A stretch of DNA of 64,000 bases. Origin: Fimenecus sp963590415. GTDB lineage: Bacteria; Bacillota; Clostridia; Oscillospirales; Acutalibacteraceae. Under the pieces are notes generated by a model, which was not told where the DNA came from, did no database searches, and was given only the letters and a program-made list of their open reading frames with translations. The stretch spans positions 1 to 64,000 of the forward strand of contig CAVAPB010000004.1 of assembly GCA_963590415.1 (NCBI GenBank), given 5' to 3'. Positions 40,038 to 48,708 of the stretch are shown here, one piece after another (position 1 is the first letter of the stretch; the number at the start of each line of letters is the position of its first letter). The position numbers were made by a program, and so were the translations under genes.

Positions 40038-40139
40038 AAAATCACCGAAGATATTTTACCGCATTTTCACGGTAAAGTAAACAATAACGCTTTACAACTT
40101 TTGCCCGTTAATATATAATCGTAAAAGGAAGTGATTACG

Positions 40140-41024
40140 ATGTTGAACTTGCGTCCTATGCTTTTGAAATATTGGGATTTATGCGTCAACGGGAACGACG
40201 AAAAGCGAATCGCCTCGCAAGCTCCGCCTACGGGAGTACGGACATTTTCGGATATTCCGTATATTGACGACGGAACCCGGCAGCACCGTCTCGATGTTTA
40301 CCGTCCCGAAGCCGCAGACGGAAATTTGCCCGTTATCGTGGACATTCACGGCGGCGGTTGGATGTACGGCACAAAGCGCATTAACGAATACTATAATATG
40401 ACTCTCGCACAGCACGGATATACCGTTTTCAGCATAAACTACCGTCTTGTGCCCGAATGTGAAATTGACGGTCAGCTTCAGGACTGTATGCACGCGCTTA
40501 AATGGATAAAGAAAAATGTCGAAAGCTACGGCGGCGACCTTTCCCGTCTTTACATAACCGGCGACTCGGCAGGCGGATTTTTGGCAGCTTACAGCGCGCT
40601 TCTCAACAATTCGGACGAATTGCGCAGAGCCTTTGACACGGTATCACCGAGCCTTGACATCCGTGCTGTCGGTCTTACCTGTCCCGTGTGCTATATGCTC
40701 GATAAATCCGTACAGGGGCTTTATATGAAGCAGATACTCGGTAAAGAATTCAGGGAAACCGCATACTGCGACTTTGTAAACCTTGACGAAGCGATTAAGT
40801 TAAGCCGTATGCCGCCGACATATTTAATCACCTGTGGCGGAGATATGCCCGCAAGGAAGCAGACCTACAAGGCTTATGACGACCTTAAAAAATGCGGCGT
40901 AGAATGTGAGCTTGATTTCACTCCCGACAAGAAATGTCAGCATGTTTTCAATATAGTTGACCCGTTCTCCGAGCCTTCAAAAAAGGCAAATAACGCTATG
41001 CTTGATTTTTTCAAAGCTCATTAA
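40140..41024 (+). CDS. Alpha/beta hydrolase, hormone-sensitive-lipase-type esterase
   Basis: A 294-residue esterase. The oxyanion-hole motif HGGGW lies near residue 80, and GDSAGGFLA near residue 140 carries the catalytic serine; the acid and histidine sit later, the histidine probably in CQHVFNIVDPF. Cytosolic, no signal peptide. Acts on short acyl esters; acetyl-xylan or other plant-derived esters are possible given the organism's carbohydrate genes, but that is inference. The ATG at 40140 has AAGGAA nine bases upstream; the GTG at 40131 abuts it. Confidence 0.85.
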   Translation: MLNLRPMLLKYWDLCVNGNDEKRIASQAPPTGVRTFSDIPYIDDGTRQHRLDVYRPEAADGNLPVIVDIHGGGWMYGTKRINEYYNMTLAQHGYTVFSINYRLVPECEIDGQLQDCMHALKWIKKNVESYGGDLSRLYITGDSAGGFLAAYSALLNNSDELRRAFDTVSPSLDIRAVGLTCPVCYMLDKSVQGLYMKQILGKEFRETAYCDFVNLDEAIKLSRMPPTYLITCGGDMPARKQTYKAYDDLKKCGVECELDFTPDKKCQHVFNIVDPFSEPSKKANNAMLDFFKAH

Positions 41025-41042
41025 AGCACATCATTACATACG

Positions 41043-41076
41043 CCTCCCCGTCCTTACACCGGTATGGACGGGGAGG
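41043..41076 (+). terminator. Terminator of the esterase gene
   Basis: CCTCCCCGTCC (41043-41053) pairs with GGACGGGGAGG (41066-41076), 11 bp, followed by TTTT. Confidence 0.9.
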
Positions 41077-41088
41077 TTTTACAAACAA

Positions 41089-41127
41089 AAGGCTCCGCAT
41101 CGGAATAACCGTCCGACGCAAAGCCTT
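41089..41127 (-). terminator. Terminator of the zinc-ribbon gene
   Basis: AAGGCTCCGCATCGGA (41089-41104) pairs with TCCGACGCAAAGCCTT (41112-41127) with two mismatches; TTTTGTTTG follows on the minus strand. Confidence 0.8.
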
Positions 41128-41155
41128 GTCCGCATAATATTTAACTCGCTTATGC

Positions 41156-41437
41156 TTACGCGTTTTCTTCCTTCATCTTCGCAAAGCACTCGCTGCAATA
41201 AACAGGTCTGTCATCTCTGGGCTGGAAAGGAACCTTTGCTTCGCCGCCGCATTTTGCGCATGTTGCAGTGAACATCTGTCTTTCGCCTTTTGCAGCGTTC
41301 TTTCTTGCGTCACGGCATGCCTTACATCTCTGCGGCTCGTTTACAAAGCCTTTTTCAGCATAGAACTCCTGCTCTCCCGCCGTGAAAACGAACTCGTTGC
41401 CGCAATCTTTGCAAATAAGGGTCTTGTCTTCGTACAT
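41156..41437 (-). CDS. Double zinc-ribbon protein
   Basis: A 93-residue protein with two zinc ribbons. The first half (ICKDCGNEFVFTAGEQEFYAEKGFVNEPQRCKACRDARK) is the zf-trcl probable zinc-binding domain, and the second (CAKCGGEAKVPFQPRDDRPVYCSECFAKMK) is a CxxC...CxxC ribbon. Probably binds nucleic acid or ribosomes; function unproven. GAGGT precedes the ATG. It lies downstream of a sigma factor on the same strand, 92 bases away, with structured sequence between. Confidence 0.85.
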   Translation of the reverse strand: MYEDKTLICKDCGNEFVFTAGEQEFYAEKGFVNEPQRCKACRDARKNAAKGERQMFTATCAKCGGEAKVPFQPRDDRPVYCSECFAKMKEENA

Positions 41438-41471
41438 TTCAGTAACCTCGCTAAAATAAAAAATATTTTTA

Positions 41472-41526
41472 CCCCCAACGGACTTGCACCGTCACATAAA
41501 TCAAAATGCTCTCCTTCGAGAAGGGC
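41472..41526 (-). other. Structured spacer with a T-arm-like hairpin
   Basis: Between the sigma factor stop and the zinc-ribbon start the minus strand folds CCTT/AAGG (41513-41524) and then ACGG with CCGT around a 7-base TGCAAGT loop (41478-41492), followed by GGGGG. The second hairpin resembles a tRNA T arm with one loop change. No full tRNA or known riboswitch can be built. It may be a relic or a small regulatory element. Confidence 0.35.
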
Positions 41527-41529
41527 TTA

Positions 41530-42105
41530 TTATTTGAAAAATTTAAGTTTTTTTCTTGCTCTCTGTAATGTGCCGTCAACGGATTTAACGGTAGCGCCGG
41601 TTTTTTTCGCTATTTCCTCATATGTCAAGCCGTTCAGAAACAGAAGCAGGGCTTCACGCTCTTTATCGGACAGCTCGGAGTCGATAAACTCAAATATCCG
41701 CTTGTATCCGTCCTCACCTATAAGCTGCTCCTCCGGCGACCGACGGCAGACAATGTCCGCATCATCGGCGGAAAGTGAAACAGCTCTGTCAAAAAACACG
41801 CTTTTCCCCGAACGCTTGCGTGTAACGGAAAGAAGTCTGTTTTTAATGCATATGTTGAGATAAGTCTTAAAGCCTGCGCCGCAGTCCGCCTTATATGTAC
41901 CTACGGCACACAGCATACCTATCATACCCTCCTGGCACAGATCGGCAAACTCAAAACCGTTCCCGGAAAAGCTCTTCGCCTGACCCTGTACGACCGGCTC
42001 GGAAAACTCAACCAGACGGGAAAGTGCGTCATTATCCCCCCGTTGTGCCGAAGCAACAAGCTGCAAAAGCTCTTCATCGGAAAAACGATTAGCATTATCA
42101 GACAA
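41530..42105 (-). CDS. RNA polymerase sigma factor, SigH-like
   Basis: A 191-residue sigma-70-family factor. Region 2 is at residues ~10-85 (DNDALSRLVEFSEPVVQGQAKSFSGNGFEFADLCQEGMIGMLCAVGTYKADCGAGFKTYL), region 4 at ~140-190 (LSDKEREALLLFLNGLTYEEIAKKTGATVKSVDGTLQRARKKLKF). The short form without region 1 resembles SigH of sporulating Firmicutes or an ECF-like factor; target genes are unknown. I place the start at TTG 42105, which follows GAGGTAATTGG; the longer frame to 42141 is less supported. No anti-sigma gene is adjacent. Confidence 0.88.
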   Translation of the reverse strand: MSDNANRFSDEELLQLVASAQRGDNDALSRLVEFSEPVVQGQAKSFSGNGFEFADLCQEGMIGMLCAVGTYKADCGAGFKTYLNICIKNRLLSVTRKRSGKSVFFDRAVSLSADDADIVCRRSPEEQLIGEDGYKRIFEFIDSELSDKEREALLLFLNGLTYEEIAKKTGATVKSVDGTLQRARKKLKFFK

Positions 42106-42229
42106 CCCAATTACCTCGCACAATAAATATAACTGAAACATATAAACTTATCCATTATAATCACAATTATAGCAGATTTTCCTATAAAGTCAACATTATT
42201 TTGTATAACTTGTATAAATGCATTAAAAC

Positions 42230-42271
42230 AGACGGCTTGTTTTGGAGATTTTCCACAAAAACAAGCCGTCT
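42230..42271 (-). terminator. Terminator of the phosphoglucomutase operon
   Basis: AGACGGCTTGTTTT (42230-42243) pairs with AAAACAAGCCGTCT (42258-42271), 14 bp, T-rich on both sides. Confidence 0.9.
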
Positions 42272-42276
42272 TTTGC

Positions 42277-42375
42277 TTAAAATATTACATTGAACAGGAT
42301 AGTCAGCGCACTTGCCGCCATAAGCACGGCAAGAAAAATGCACAGTCCCTTAATTACCTTTTTGTTGTTGAACAT
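42277..42375 (-). CDS. 32-residue membrane peptide
   Basis: A 32-codon frame starting at the ATG at 42375: a short MFNNKKVIKG head followed by one hydrophobic stretch, LCIFLAVLMAASALTILFNVIF, long enough for one membrane helix. AAGGTG lies ten bases upstream. It is 22 bases after the phosphoglucomutase stop and 6 bases before a strong terminator, so it is on that transcript. Too short for standard ORF cut-offs. Unknown function; single-helix peptides of this kind often bind a partner enzyme or transporter. Confidence 0.6.
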   Translation of the reverse strand: MFNNKKVIKGLCIFLAVLMAASALTILFNVIF

Positions 42376-42397
42376 ATTTATTTTTCACCTTGTTTTA

Positions 42398-44119
42398 TCA
42401 GTTAAGACCCATAATTTTTTCCATATCGGCGGAGATTTCCTTTGTGAATTCCTCCGCCGCCGCTCTGTCCGAAGCCACGGCTGTGATATAGATTTTAATC
42501 TTGGGCTCCGTACCCGACGGACGGACGATTACTCCGCTGCCCGACGGAAGTCTGTATGCGAGAACATTTGACTTCGGAAGCTTTATCTCTTCGACAGTGC
42601 CGGTTTTCGCATCTGTTCTGGTACTGAGCTTGTAGTCCGATACCTCTATGACCTCTTTGCCCGCAATAGTCTTCGGCGGATTATTGCGCAGAGCGGTCAT
42701 CATATCGCTCATCTTCTGCATACCTGCCGCACCCTCAAAGTTAAAATTGAGAAGCGAGTTCAGGAACATACCGTATTCCTTATAAATGTTCTGCATTTGA
42801 TTGTAAAGGCTTATACCTTTACGCTTGTAATAAGCCGCCATTTCGCAGATAAGCATTGAAGCGACAACAGCGTCCTTATCCCTTGCGTGTGCGCCTCTCA
42901 AATATCCGTAGGACTCCTCCATACCGACGATAAAGCGGTCTGTTTCGTTTTTCTTTTCAAGCTTTGTGACAAGCTCGCCGATATACTTAAAGCCTGTGAG
43001 CAAATCAGCCGTCTGCGCACCGTATTTTTCAGCAATTACCGAAACAAGGTGCGAGGTAACTATAGTTTTTACCACTATCGGATTTTTGGGCAGTCTGCCC
43101 TGCTCCTTGAGCGAGGAAAGTATGTACTCCGTAAGCATAATGCCGACTTCGTTACCCGTCATAAGCTTGTATTCGCCGTTATCAAGAACAGCAATTCCCA
43201 CTCTGTCGCAGTCGGGGTCGGTAGCGAGAAGCAAATCGGCTTTTCTCTCCTTTGTCATTGCGATACCGCACTCGAACACCTGCTTTATCTCGGGATTGGG
43301 GAACGGACAGGTCGGGAAATTGCCGTCGGGAAGCTCCTGCTCCTTTACGACTCTTACATCCTTTATGCCAATTCTGTCAAGAATTGCTCTCACATGCTTG
43401 TTGCCCGTGCCGTTGAGCGGCGAATAAATAACCGAGAGGTCAGCGTTTTCGCAAATTCCGGGATTAACCCTTGCTTTGAGAACCTCGTTGTAGAAACTCT
43501 CGACAACATCGTTTGTAATATATTCGACCGTTCCGTCAGCCAATGCCTTATCAAAATCAACAGTCTTTACGCCCGAGAACATATCGACCTTCTGAATGAA
43601 GTCATATGTTTTGGCAGCCGCCTCGTCTGTCATCTGATAGCCGTTGGGGTCGTAGCACTTGTAGCCGTTGTACTTAGCGGGATTGTGGCTTGCGGTTATG
43701 ATGATACCCGAGCTGCATTTATAGTAACGGACCGCATACGAAAGCATAGGCGTCGGAACAAGCTCGGGGTAGATATAAACCTTTATTCCGTTGCCGGCAA
43801 GAACCGAAGCCGCCGAACGGGCAAACACATCGGATTTTATGCGTGAGTCATACGCTATCGCTACCGACGGATTTTCAAATTCGGAATTGAGATAATCCGC
43901 AAGTCCCTGCGTAGCCTGATTTACGGTGTAGATGTTCATTCTGTTCGTGCCTGCACCGATTACACCTCGAAGTCCCGCAGTGCCGAACTCAAGGTTCTTA
44001 TAAAAGCGGTCAAGGATTTCGTCCTCGTTGCCGTTGATTTCTCGGAGTTCGGGAAGAAGGTCTGCGTCGGCAGTAGCCTTTTCACTCCAAAGCTTATAAA
44101 GAGCATTTATATCGTTCAT
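42398..44119 (-). CDS. pgm: Phosphoglucomutase / phosphomannomutase
   Basis: A 573-residue alpha-D-phosphohexomutase. The active serine lies in SGIIITASHNPAKYNGYK; the Mg-binding motif is DPDCDRVG; the sugar-specificity loop is GMEESYGYLRG; the phosphate-binding C-terminal loop is RPSGTEPKIKIY. It interconverts glucose-1- and -6-phosphate, serving glycogen, wall precursors and galactose use. Length and the ARDKDAV segment fit the long Firmicutes PgcA type. The ATG at 44119 has GGGAG ten bases upstream. Confidence 0.95.
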   Translation of the reverse strand: MNDINALYKLWSEKATADADLLPELREINGNEDEILDRFYKNLEFGTAGLRGVIGAGTNRMNIYTVNQATQGLADYLNSEFENPSVAIAYDSRIKSDVFARSAASVLAGNGIKVYIYPELVPTPMLSYAVRYYKCSSGIIITASHNPAKYNGYKCYDPNGYQMTDEAAAKTYDFIQKVDMFSGVKTVDFDKALADGTVEYITNDVVESFYNEVLKARVNPGICENADLSVIYSPLNGTGNKHVRAILDRIGIKDVRVVKEQELPDGNFPTCPFPNPEIKQVFECGIAMTKERKADLLLATDPDCDRVGIAVLDNGEYKLMTGNEVGIMLTEYILSSLKEQGRLPKNPIVVKTIVTSHLVSVIAEKYGAQTADLLTGFKYIGELVTKLEKKNETDRFIVGMEESYGYLRGAHARDKDAVVASMLICEMAAYYKRKGISLYNQMQNIYKEYGMFLNSLLNFNFEGAAGMQKMSDMMTALRNNPPKTIAGKEVIEVSDYKLSTRTDAKTGTVEEIKLPKSNVLAYRLPSGSGVIVRPSGTEPKIKIYITAVASDRAAAEEFTKEISADMEKIMGLN

Positions 44120-44150
44120 AATACACAATCTCCCGTATAAAAATTTTTAC

Positions 44151-44179
44151 ATATATATTATAAACAATTCGTTTGTCAA
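44151..44179 (-). promoter_or_regulatory. Promoter of pgm
   Basis: Minus strand consensus TTGACA (44174-44179) with ATATAT 17 bases on (44151-44156); a TATAAT also occurs 11 bases after the -35 element but is too close. Confidence 0.55.
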
Positions 44180-44302
44180 AGTAAATAAGAATTTGCAATA
44201 CGGGGAAAATCGACAGAAAATATTGCATATACCGTCGGCAAATACGGCACACAATCCGCAGAACACGGTTTACTGCTGTCCCTACGGCTGCGCATAAAAT
44301 TT

Positions 44303-44334
44303 CACGCCCCAAACGAAAACCCGTTCGGAGCGTG
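44303..44334 (-). terminator. Terminator after the 53-residue gene
   Basis: CACGCCCCAAACG (44303-44315) pairs with CGTTCGGAGCGTG (44322-44334) on the minus strand with two G-U pairs (13 bp), then AAATTTT. It closes the small-gene unit and possibly the whole hydrogenase operon. Confidence 0.75.
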
Positions 44335-44351
44335 AGGGTACTGAAGCATTA

Positions 44352-44513
44352 TTAAGAGCTTTTTTTGAATATCAATATTGCTTTAGCAGAAGTAGTTATT
44401 GACATTGTTATCAACTCATATCCGTCTTCTGCCATCTCGTTGGATTTTTCTTCTATTTTTTTCGCCATCGTTTCTGCTTTCGGGTAATATGCTATTACGA
44501 CGGTTTTATACAT
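44352..44513 (-). CDS. 53-residue DUF4177-like protein
   Basis: A 53-codon frame starting at the ATG at 44513 (MYKTVVIAYYPKAETM...), with AGGAGG seven bases upstream. The pattern of an alpha helix rich in Lys/Glu (AKKIEEKSNEMAEDGYELI) followed by strands ending FKKSS resembles the DUF4177 family of small proteins of unknown function. It lies 64 bases downstream of hydA with no clear terminator between, so it may be the last gene of the redox operon. Too short for usual ORF cut-offs. Confidence 0.65.
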   Translation of the reverse strand: MYKTVVIAYYPKAETMAKKIEEKSNEMAEDGYELITMSITTSAKAILIFKKSS

Positions 44514-44577
44514 ACAGGCGCCTCCTCTGTTACTTATATGCAGTTGTAAAATTACAGGAATTTTGCCGTTTCGGAAT

Positions 44578-46269
44578 TTATTTTTTCTTCACATAATCCA
44601 CATGGAGAAGCTCGTGTGTTTTTCCGTCGAGCACACCACGATAAAGCTCATCGATAAGCTTGTTATCCTGCGAGCATTTAATGACGCTGCTCTTGTCGGA
44701 GCGGTAAAGCCCGTCCGCACGCTTTATACGGTGTCTGTGCGAAATATAGGGCTGACCTGCGCCCGAAATACAGCCGCCTCGGCAAGCCATAACCTCGACA
44801 AGGTCGTAATGGAGCTCGCCCCTCTTAATGCCTTTGATTATCTTCCTTGCGTTTGCAAGACCCGAAGTAACTGCTATTTTAAGAGTTCGGTCGCCGTAGG
44901 GAATTTCGGCTTCCTTGACATCCTCAAGCCCTCTTATGCCCGTATATTCAATCTGCGTAAGGGTCGTCTTTGAGTTATTACCGGCAACATAACGCAAAAC
45001 AGCCTCGGTAACGCCGCCCGTTACGCCGAATATAATACCTGCGCCCGTCATCTCGCCGAACGGCATATCTACAGATTCGGGCTCAAGCTCATTAAACATA
45101 ATACCCGACTTCTTAATCATACCGATAAGCTCCTGAGTTGTGATAACATCATCGGTACAGCCGTCAAATTCGGGGCGCTTTGCCTCGCTCTTTTTTGCCG
45201 TGCATGGCATAAGCGCAAAGTGATAATGCTTTGTCTTGCCCTCAGGCAGCTTATTCTTATAATATTCCTTTATAACCGCCGAAAACATACTCATAGGCGA
45301 ACGGCAGGTTGACACATTGGGGAGAAATTCGGGATATTTCTTTTCCACAAACGACACCCACGCAGGACAGCAGGAGGTAAACAGCGGAAGCGTTCCGCCG
45401 TTTTCAAGACGGTTTATAAACTCATTCGTCTCCTCGATAACCGTGAGGTCGGCACCGGTAGCGGTGTCGTAAACCTTATCGACTCCCATTCGGTGAAGGG
45501 CTGCAATAATCCTGTTCATTGAATATTCGCCGTCGTCAAGGCCCAATTCCTCGCCGATACCCACGCGAACCGCCGGAGCGATTTCACAGGTAACGAAAGC
45601 CTCGGGGTCGTCTATCTTGTCCCACACCTTTTGCGTATCGTCTCTGACTATAATCGCACCTGTCGGGCAAGCCGCCGCACACTGACCGCAGTTTACGCAA
45701 AGCGAGTCCGCAATCGGCTTGTTAAAGGCGGTACTGATGGTTGCATTTGAGCCTCTGAACGCAAAATCGATAGCGCCGACATGCTGAATTTCGTTACATT
45801 CACGCACGCAGTCGCCGCAAAGAATACACTTGCTTGAATCCCTGATAATGCTGTAAGACGATTCGTCTCTTTCGGGCTCGGTCTTATCGTTCGGAAAGCG
45901 CACATCGGTTATGCCGAACTGCACCGCAAGCTCCTGCAAGCGGCATTTTCCGCTGTTTTCACAGGTTGTGCAATCCCTGCAATGGCTTGCAAGCAAAAGC
46001 TCAAGTATGCTTTTACGGTATCTGCGAAGTCTGCCCGTATTGGTTTTAATCTTCATTCCGGCTTTCGGAACGGTGGAACAGGAAGCCATAAGCCTGCCTT
46101 TTTCGTCCTCAACCATACACATACGGCAAGCGCCGTAAATCGAAAGGTCGGAATGGTAGCAGAAAACGGGAAGCTTAATGCCTGTTTTGCTGATTACTTC
46201 GAGGAGATTTCTCTCTCCCTCTATTTTAACGGGAATACCGTCAATTTCCATCATATTTTCAAGCATCAT
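44578..46269 (-). CDS. hydA: [FeFe] hydrogenase catalytic subunit
   Basis: A 563-residue hydrogenase that forms hydrogen. Order of modules: N-terminal [2Fe-2S] plant-type domain (residues ~5-75, CYHSDLSIYGACRMCMVEDE), a His-Cys [4Fe-4S] segment (SHCRDCTTCENSGKC), two [4Fe-4S] ferredoxin clusters (CILCGDCVREC, CVNCGQCAAACP), then the H-cluster motifs TSCCPAW, MPCTAKKSE and MACRGGCISGAGQP. The layout is that of group A trimeric, electron-bifurcating enzymes. The start at 46269 overlaps the hydB stop (TGATG) with GGAGGG upstream. Maturases hydE, F, G are not in the window. Confidence 0.95.
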   Translation of the reverse strand: MMLENMMEIDGIPVKIEGERNLLEVISKTGIKLPVFCYHSDLSIYGACRMCMVEDEKGRLMASCSTVPKAGMKIKTNTGRLRRYRKSILELLLASHCRDCTTCENSGKCRLQELAVQFGITDVRFPNDKTEPERDESSYSIIRDSSKCILCGDCVRECNEIQHVGAIDFAFRGSNATISTAFNKPIADSLCVNCGQCAAACPTGAIIVRDDTQKVWDKIDDPEAFVTCEIAPAVRVGIGEELGLDDGEYSMNRIIAALHRMGVDKVYDTATGADLTVIEETNEFINRLENGGTLPLFTSCCPAWVSFVEKKYPEFLPNVSTCRSPMSMFSAVIKEYYKNKLPEGKTKHYHFALMPCTAKKSEAKRPEFDGCTDDVITTQELIGMIKKSGIMFNELEPESVDMPFGEMTGAGIIFGVTGGVTEAVLRYVAGNNSKTTLTQIEYTGIRGLEDVKEAEIPYGDRTLKIAVTSGLANARKIIKGIKRGELHYDLVEVMACRGGCISGAGQPYISHRHRIKRADGLYRSDKSSVIKCSQDNKLIDELYRGVLDGKTHELLHVDYVKKK

Positions 46270-48152
46270 CAGTCTTCCCTCCTTATAGCTGCGAACGCAC
46301 AGTTGCTCATACAAGCGCCGCACTTGATACATTTATCCTGGTCGATAACATAAGGCGACCTGACCTGACCGGTAATTGCGCCGACAGGGCAGTTCCTTGC
46401 GCATTTTGAGCAGCCTCTGCATCGCTCGGGGTCGATAACATAGATATTGAGCTTACTGCAAGCTCCTGCGGGGCAGCGTTTTCTGTAAACATGAGCCTCG
46501 TATTCGTCACGGAAATTCTTAATGGTCGAAATTACCGGAGACGGAGCGGTTTTGCCGAGACCGCAAAGAGCGGTGTTTGAAATTGTGTCGGCAAGTTCCT
46601 CAAGCAGTTCTATATCGCCGTCCTTGCCCTTGCCCTGGGTAATTCTTTCAAGGATTTCAAGCATACGCTTCGTACCCTCACGGCACGGAACGCACTTGCC
46701 GCACGACTCGTTCTGCGTAAAGTTCATAAAGAAGCGTGCAACCTCGACCATACAGGTTTTGTCGTCCATGACGACCAGACCGCCCGAGCCTATCATTGCG
46801 CCGACCTTTTTAAGCGAGTCAAAATCAAGCGGAATATCAAGCTCCTTTTCCGTAAGGCATCCGCCCGACGGTCCGCCTATCTGCACGGCTTTGAAGTTTG
46901 TGCCGCCGCGCATACCTCCGCCGATGTCGAAAATGACCTCACGCAGAGTAGTACCCATGGGAACCTCGATAAGGCCCGTGTTCTGAATTGTGCCCGTAAG
47001 CGCAAAAGCCTTTGTTCCGGGACTGTTTTCGGGACCTATCGACTTATACCACTCGGCGCCCCTGTTTATAATTTCGGGCACATTGGCATAGGTTTCGACA
47101 TTGTTAAGGTTTGTGGGCTTGCCGAAAAGTCCGTGTTCAACCGTTCTCGGCGGCTTGACGCGGGGCATACCCCTTTTACCCTCAATGGAAGCGGTAAGAG
47201 CCGAGCCCTCGCCGCAGACAAAAGCGCCTGCGCCCTTGTTTATATGTATTTTGAACGATTTGCCCGTGCCGAGGATATTTTCGCCGAGAAGTCCGCAGTC
47301 CTCCGCCTGAGCAATAGCCATTTTAAGCCTTTCGACCGCAAGCGGATATTCCGCACGGACATAGATATATCCGTCGGACGAGCCTATGGCAAGACCCGCT
47401 ATCATCATACCCTCAAGCAGCTTGTGGGGGTCACCCTCCATAACCGAACGGTCCATAAACGCACCGGGGTCGCCCTCGTCGCCGTTACAGACTATGTACT
47501 TCGGATTTTCTTTTTGAGCGGCACAGGAAGCCCATTTTTTGCCGCACAGGAAGCCTCCGCCGCCTCTGCCTCGGAGATTTGAGTCTGAAACGACCTTGAT
47601 TATCTCCTCGGACTGCATATCGAAAAGGCATTTTTCAAAGGCCTTGTAGCCGCCCACGGCAAGATACTCACGCACTGAGCCCGCATTGATATGACCGCAC
47701 GAGCCGAGAACGATACGGGTCTGCTTTTTGTAGAACGGAATTTCCTCCTGCTTCTGATAAATCTTACCGTCCTGCTTGTAGGCAAGTCTTTCTATGTTCT
47801 CGCCGCCGATAATCGTCTTTTCGACAATTTCCTCGCAGTCCTCAAGCTTAACCTTGGTGTAAAGCCAGCCCGACGGCTCAATGCGAACCAACGGACCCAT
47901 CTCACAGAAGCCGTGACAGCCGCTTTTTTTCATACCGACAACGCCGTCGTGCGGTTCGTGAGCCAATTCGACCTCAACGGGAATACCTCTTTCTTCAAGC
48001 AGTTCTTTCAGCCTTGCGTAAATATCAAGCGAGCCGCCTGCAACGCAGCCCGTTCCTCCGCAGACAAGGATTTTTGTCTCCTCCGCCTCGAACGCCCTGA
48101 CGCACTCCTCACGCAGAGCAATAAGGTCCTGTCTTGATTTAAGCTTTTCCAT
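46269..48152 (-). CDS. hydB: NADH-binding subunit of the trimeric hydrogenase
   Basis: A 627-residue NuoF-like flavoprotein. An N-terminal thioredoxin-like [2Fe-2S] part (residues ~25-110), an FMN- and NADH-binding core (SNLRGRGGGGFLCGKKW, NGDEGDPGAFMDRSVMEGDPH), the SLBB segment, a [4Fe-4S] motif ESCGKCVPCREG, and a C-terminal pair of clusters (CRGCSKCARNCP, CIKCGACMSNC). This is the HydB layout that lets NADH and reduced ferredoxin jointly reduce protons. It overlaps hydC and hydA by one base each, so the three are tightly coupled. Confidence 0.95.
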   Translation of the reverse strand: MEKLKSRQDLIALREECVRAFEAEETKILVCGGTGCVAGGSLDIYARLKELLEERGIPVEVELAHEPHDGVVGMKKSGCHGFCEMGPLVRIEPSGWLYTKVKLEDCEEIVEKTIIGGENIERLAYKQDGKIYQKQEEIPFYKKQTRIVLGSCGHINAGSVREYLAVGGYKAFEKCLFDMQSEEIIKVVSDSNLRGRGGGGFLCGKKWASCAAQKENPKYIVCNGDEGDPGAFMDRSVMEGDPHKLLEGMMIAGLAIGSSDGYIYVRAEYPLAVERLKMAIAQAEDCGLLGENILGTGKSFKIHINKGAGAFVCGEGSALTASIEGKRGMPRVKPPRTVEHGLFGKPTNLNNVETYANVPEIINRGAEWYKSIGPENSPGTKAFALTGTIQNTGLIEVPMGTTLREVIFDIGGGMRGGTNFKAVQIGGPSGGCLTEKELDIPLDFDSLKKVGAMIGSGGLVVMDDKTCMVEVARFFMNFTQNESCGKCVPCREGTKRMLEILERITQGKGKDGDIELLEELADTISNTALCGLGKTAPSPVISTIKNFRDEYEAHVYRKRCPAGACSKLNIYVIDPERCRGCSKCARNCPVGAITGQVRSPYVIDQDKCIKCGACMSNCAFAAIRRED

Positions 48153-48646
48153 TATTCCTCCGCCTCCTTTTCAAGCTCGGCTTTCAAGTCCTCAAGGAGG
48201 TCAAGCGCCTTTTCGGGCGTCATAGCCGGATGAACGACGCCGTTCACGGTAAGAACCGGCGCAAGACCGCAGGCTCCGAGACAGGAAACCGTCTCAACCG
48301 TGAAATTCAAGTCGTCCGTAGTCTTTTTCTCCTCGCTGAGCCCCAGCGTCTTGCGAAGCTGGTCGAGAATGGGAAGCGAACCTCTTACATGGCACGCCGT
48401 ACCGTCGCAGCAGCGGATTACATACTTTCCCTTGGGTTCAAGGGAAAAGTTTTCATAGAATGTCGCCACTCCGTAAAGTCTTGCCTCGCCCACGCCTATC
48501 GCCTTTGCGACATACGGAAAAATTTCCTTGGGCAGGTAATGATAATGCTCCTGAATTTCCTGAAGGATAGCGATTGTTGACAGCTCCGCTGCTTCGTGCT
48601 TTGAGAGAATTTCGTCAACAACGCTGAAATCAAAGTCCTTCTTCAT
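48152..48646 (-). CDS. hydC: NuoE-like hydrogenase subunit
   Basis: A 164-residue NuoE-type protein with a thioredoxin fold and a [2Fe-2S] site: CCDGTACHVRGS and SCLGACGLAPV supply the cysteines. It passes electrons within the HydABC complex. The ATG at 48646 has GGAGGGGGCT upstream; the frame from 48664 starts inside the ribosome site. Acidic C-terminal tail. First hyd gene after nfnB, 62 bases downstream, in one transcript. Confidence 0.94.
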   Translation of the reverse strand: MKKDFDFSVVDEILSKHEAAELSTIAILQEIQEHYHYLPKEIFPYVAKAIGVGEARLYGVATFYENFSLEPKGKYVIRCCDGTACHVRGSLPILDQLRKTLGLSEEKKTTDDLNFTVETVSCLGACGLAPVLTVNGVVHPAMTPEKALDLLEDLKAELEKEAEE

Positions 48647-48708
48647 AGCCCCCTCCTGTTTCACATAAAATTTTTAGCCCTTAAAATATCATAATAAAAT
48701 AATAAAAA

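Noticed and set aside
42887..43846. 319-residue frame opposite pgm
   Set aside because: Antisense shadow of the phosphoglucomutase, which shows all active-site motifs.
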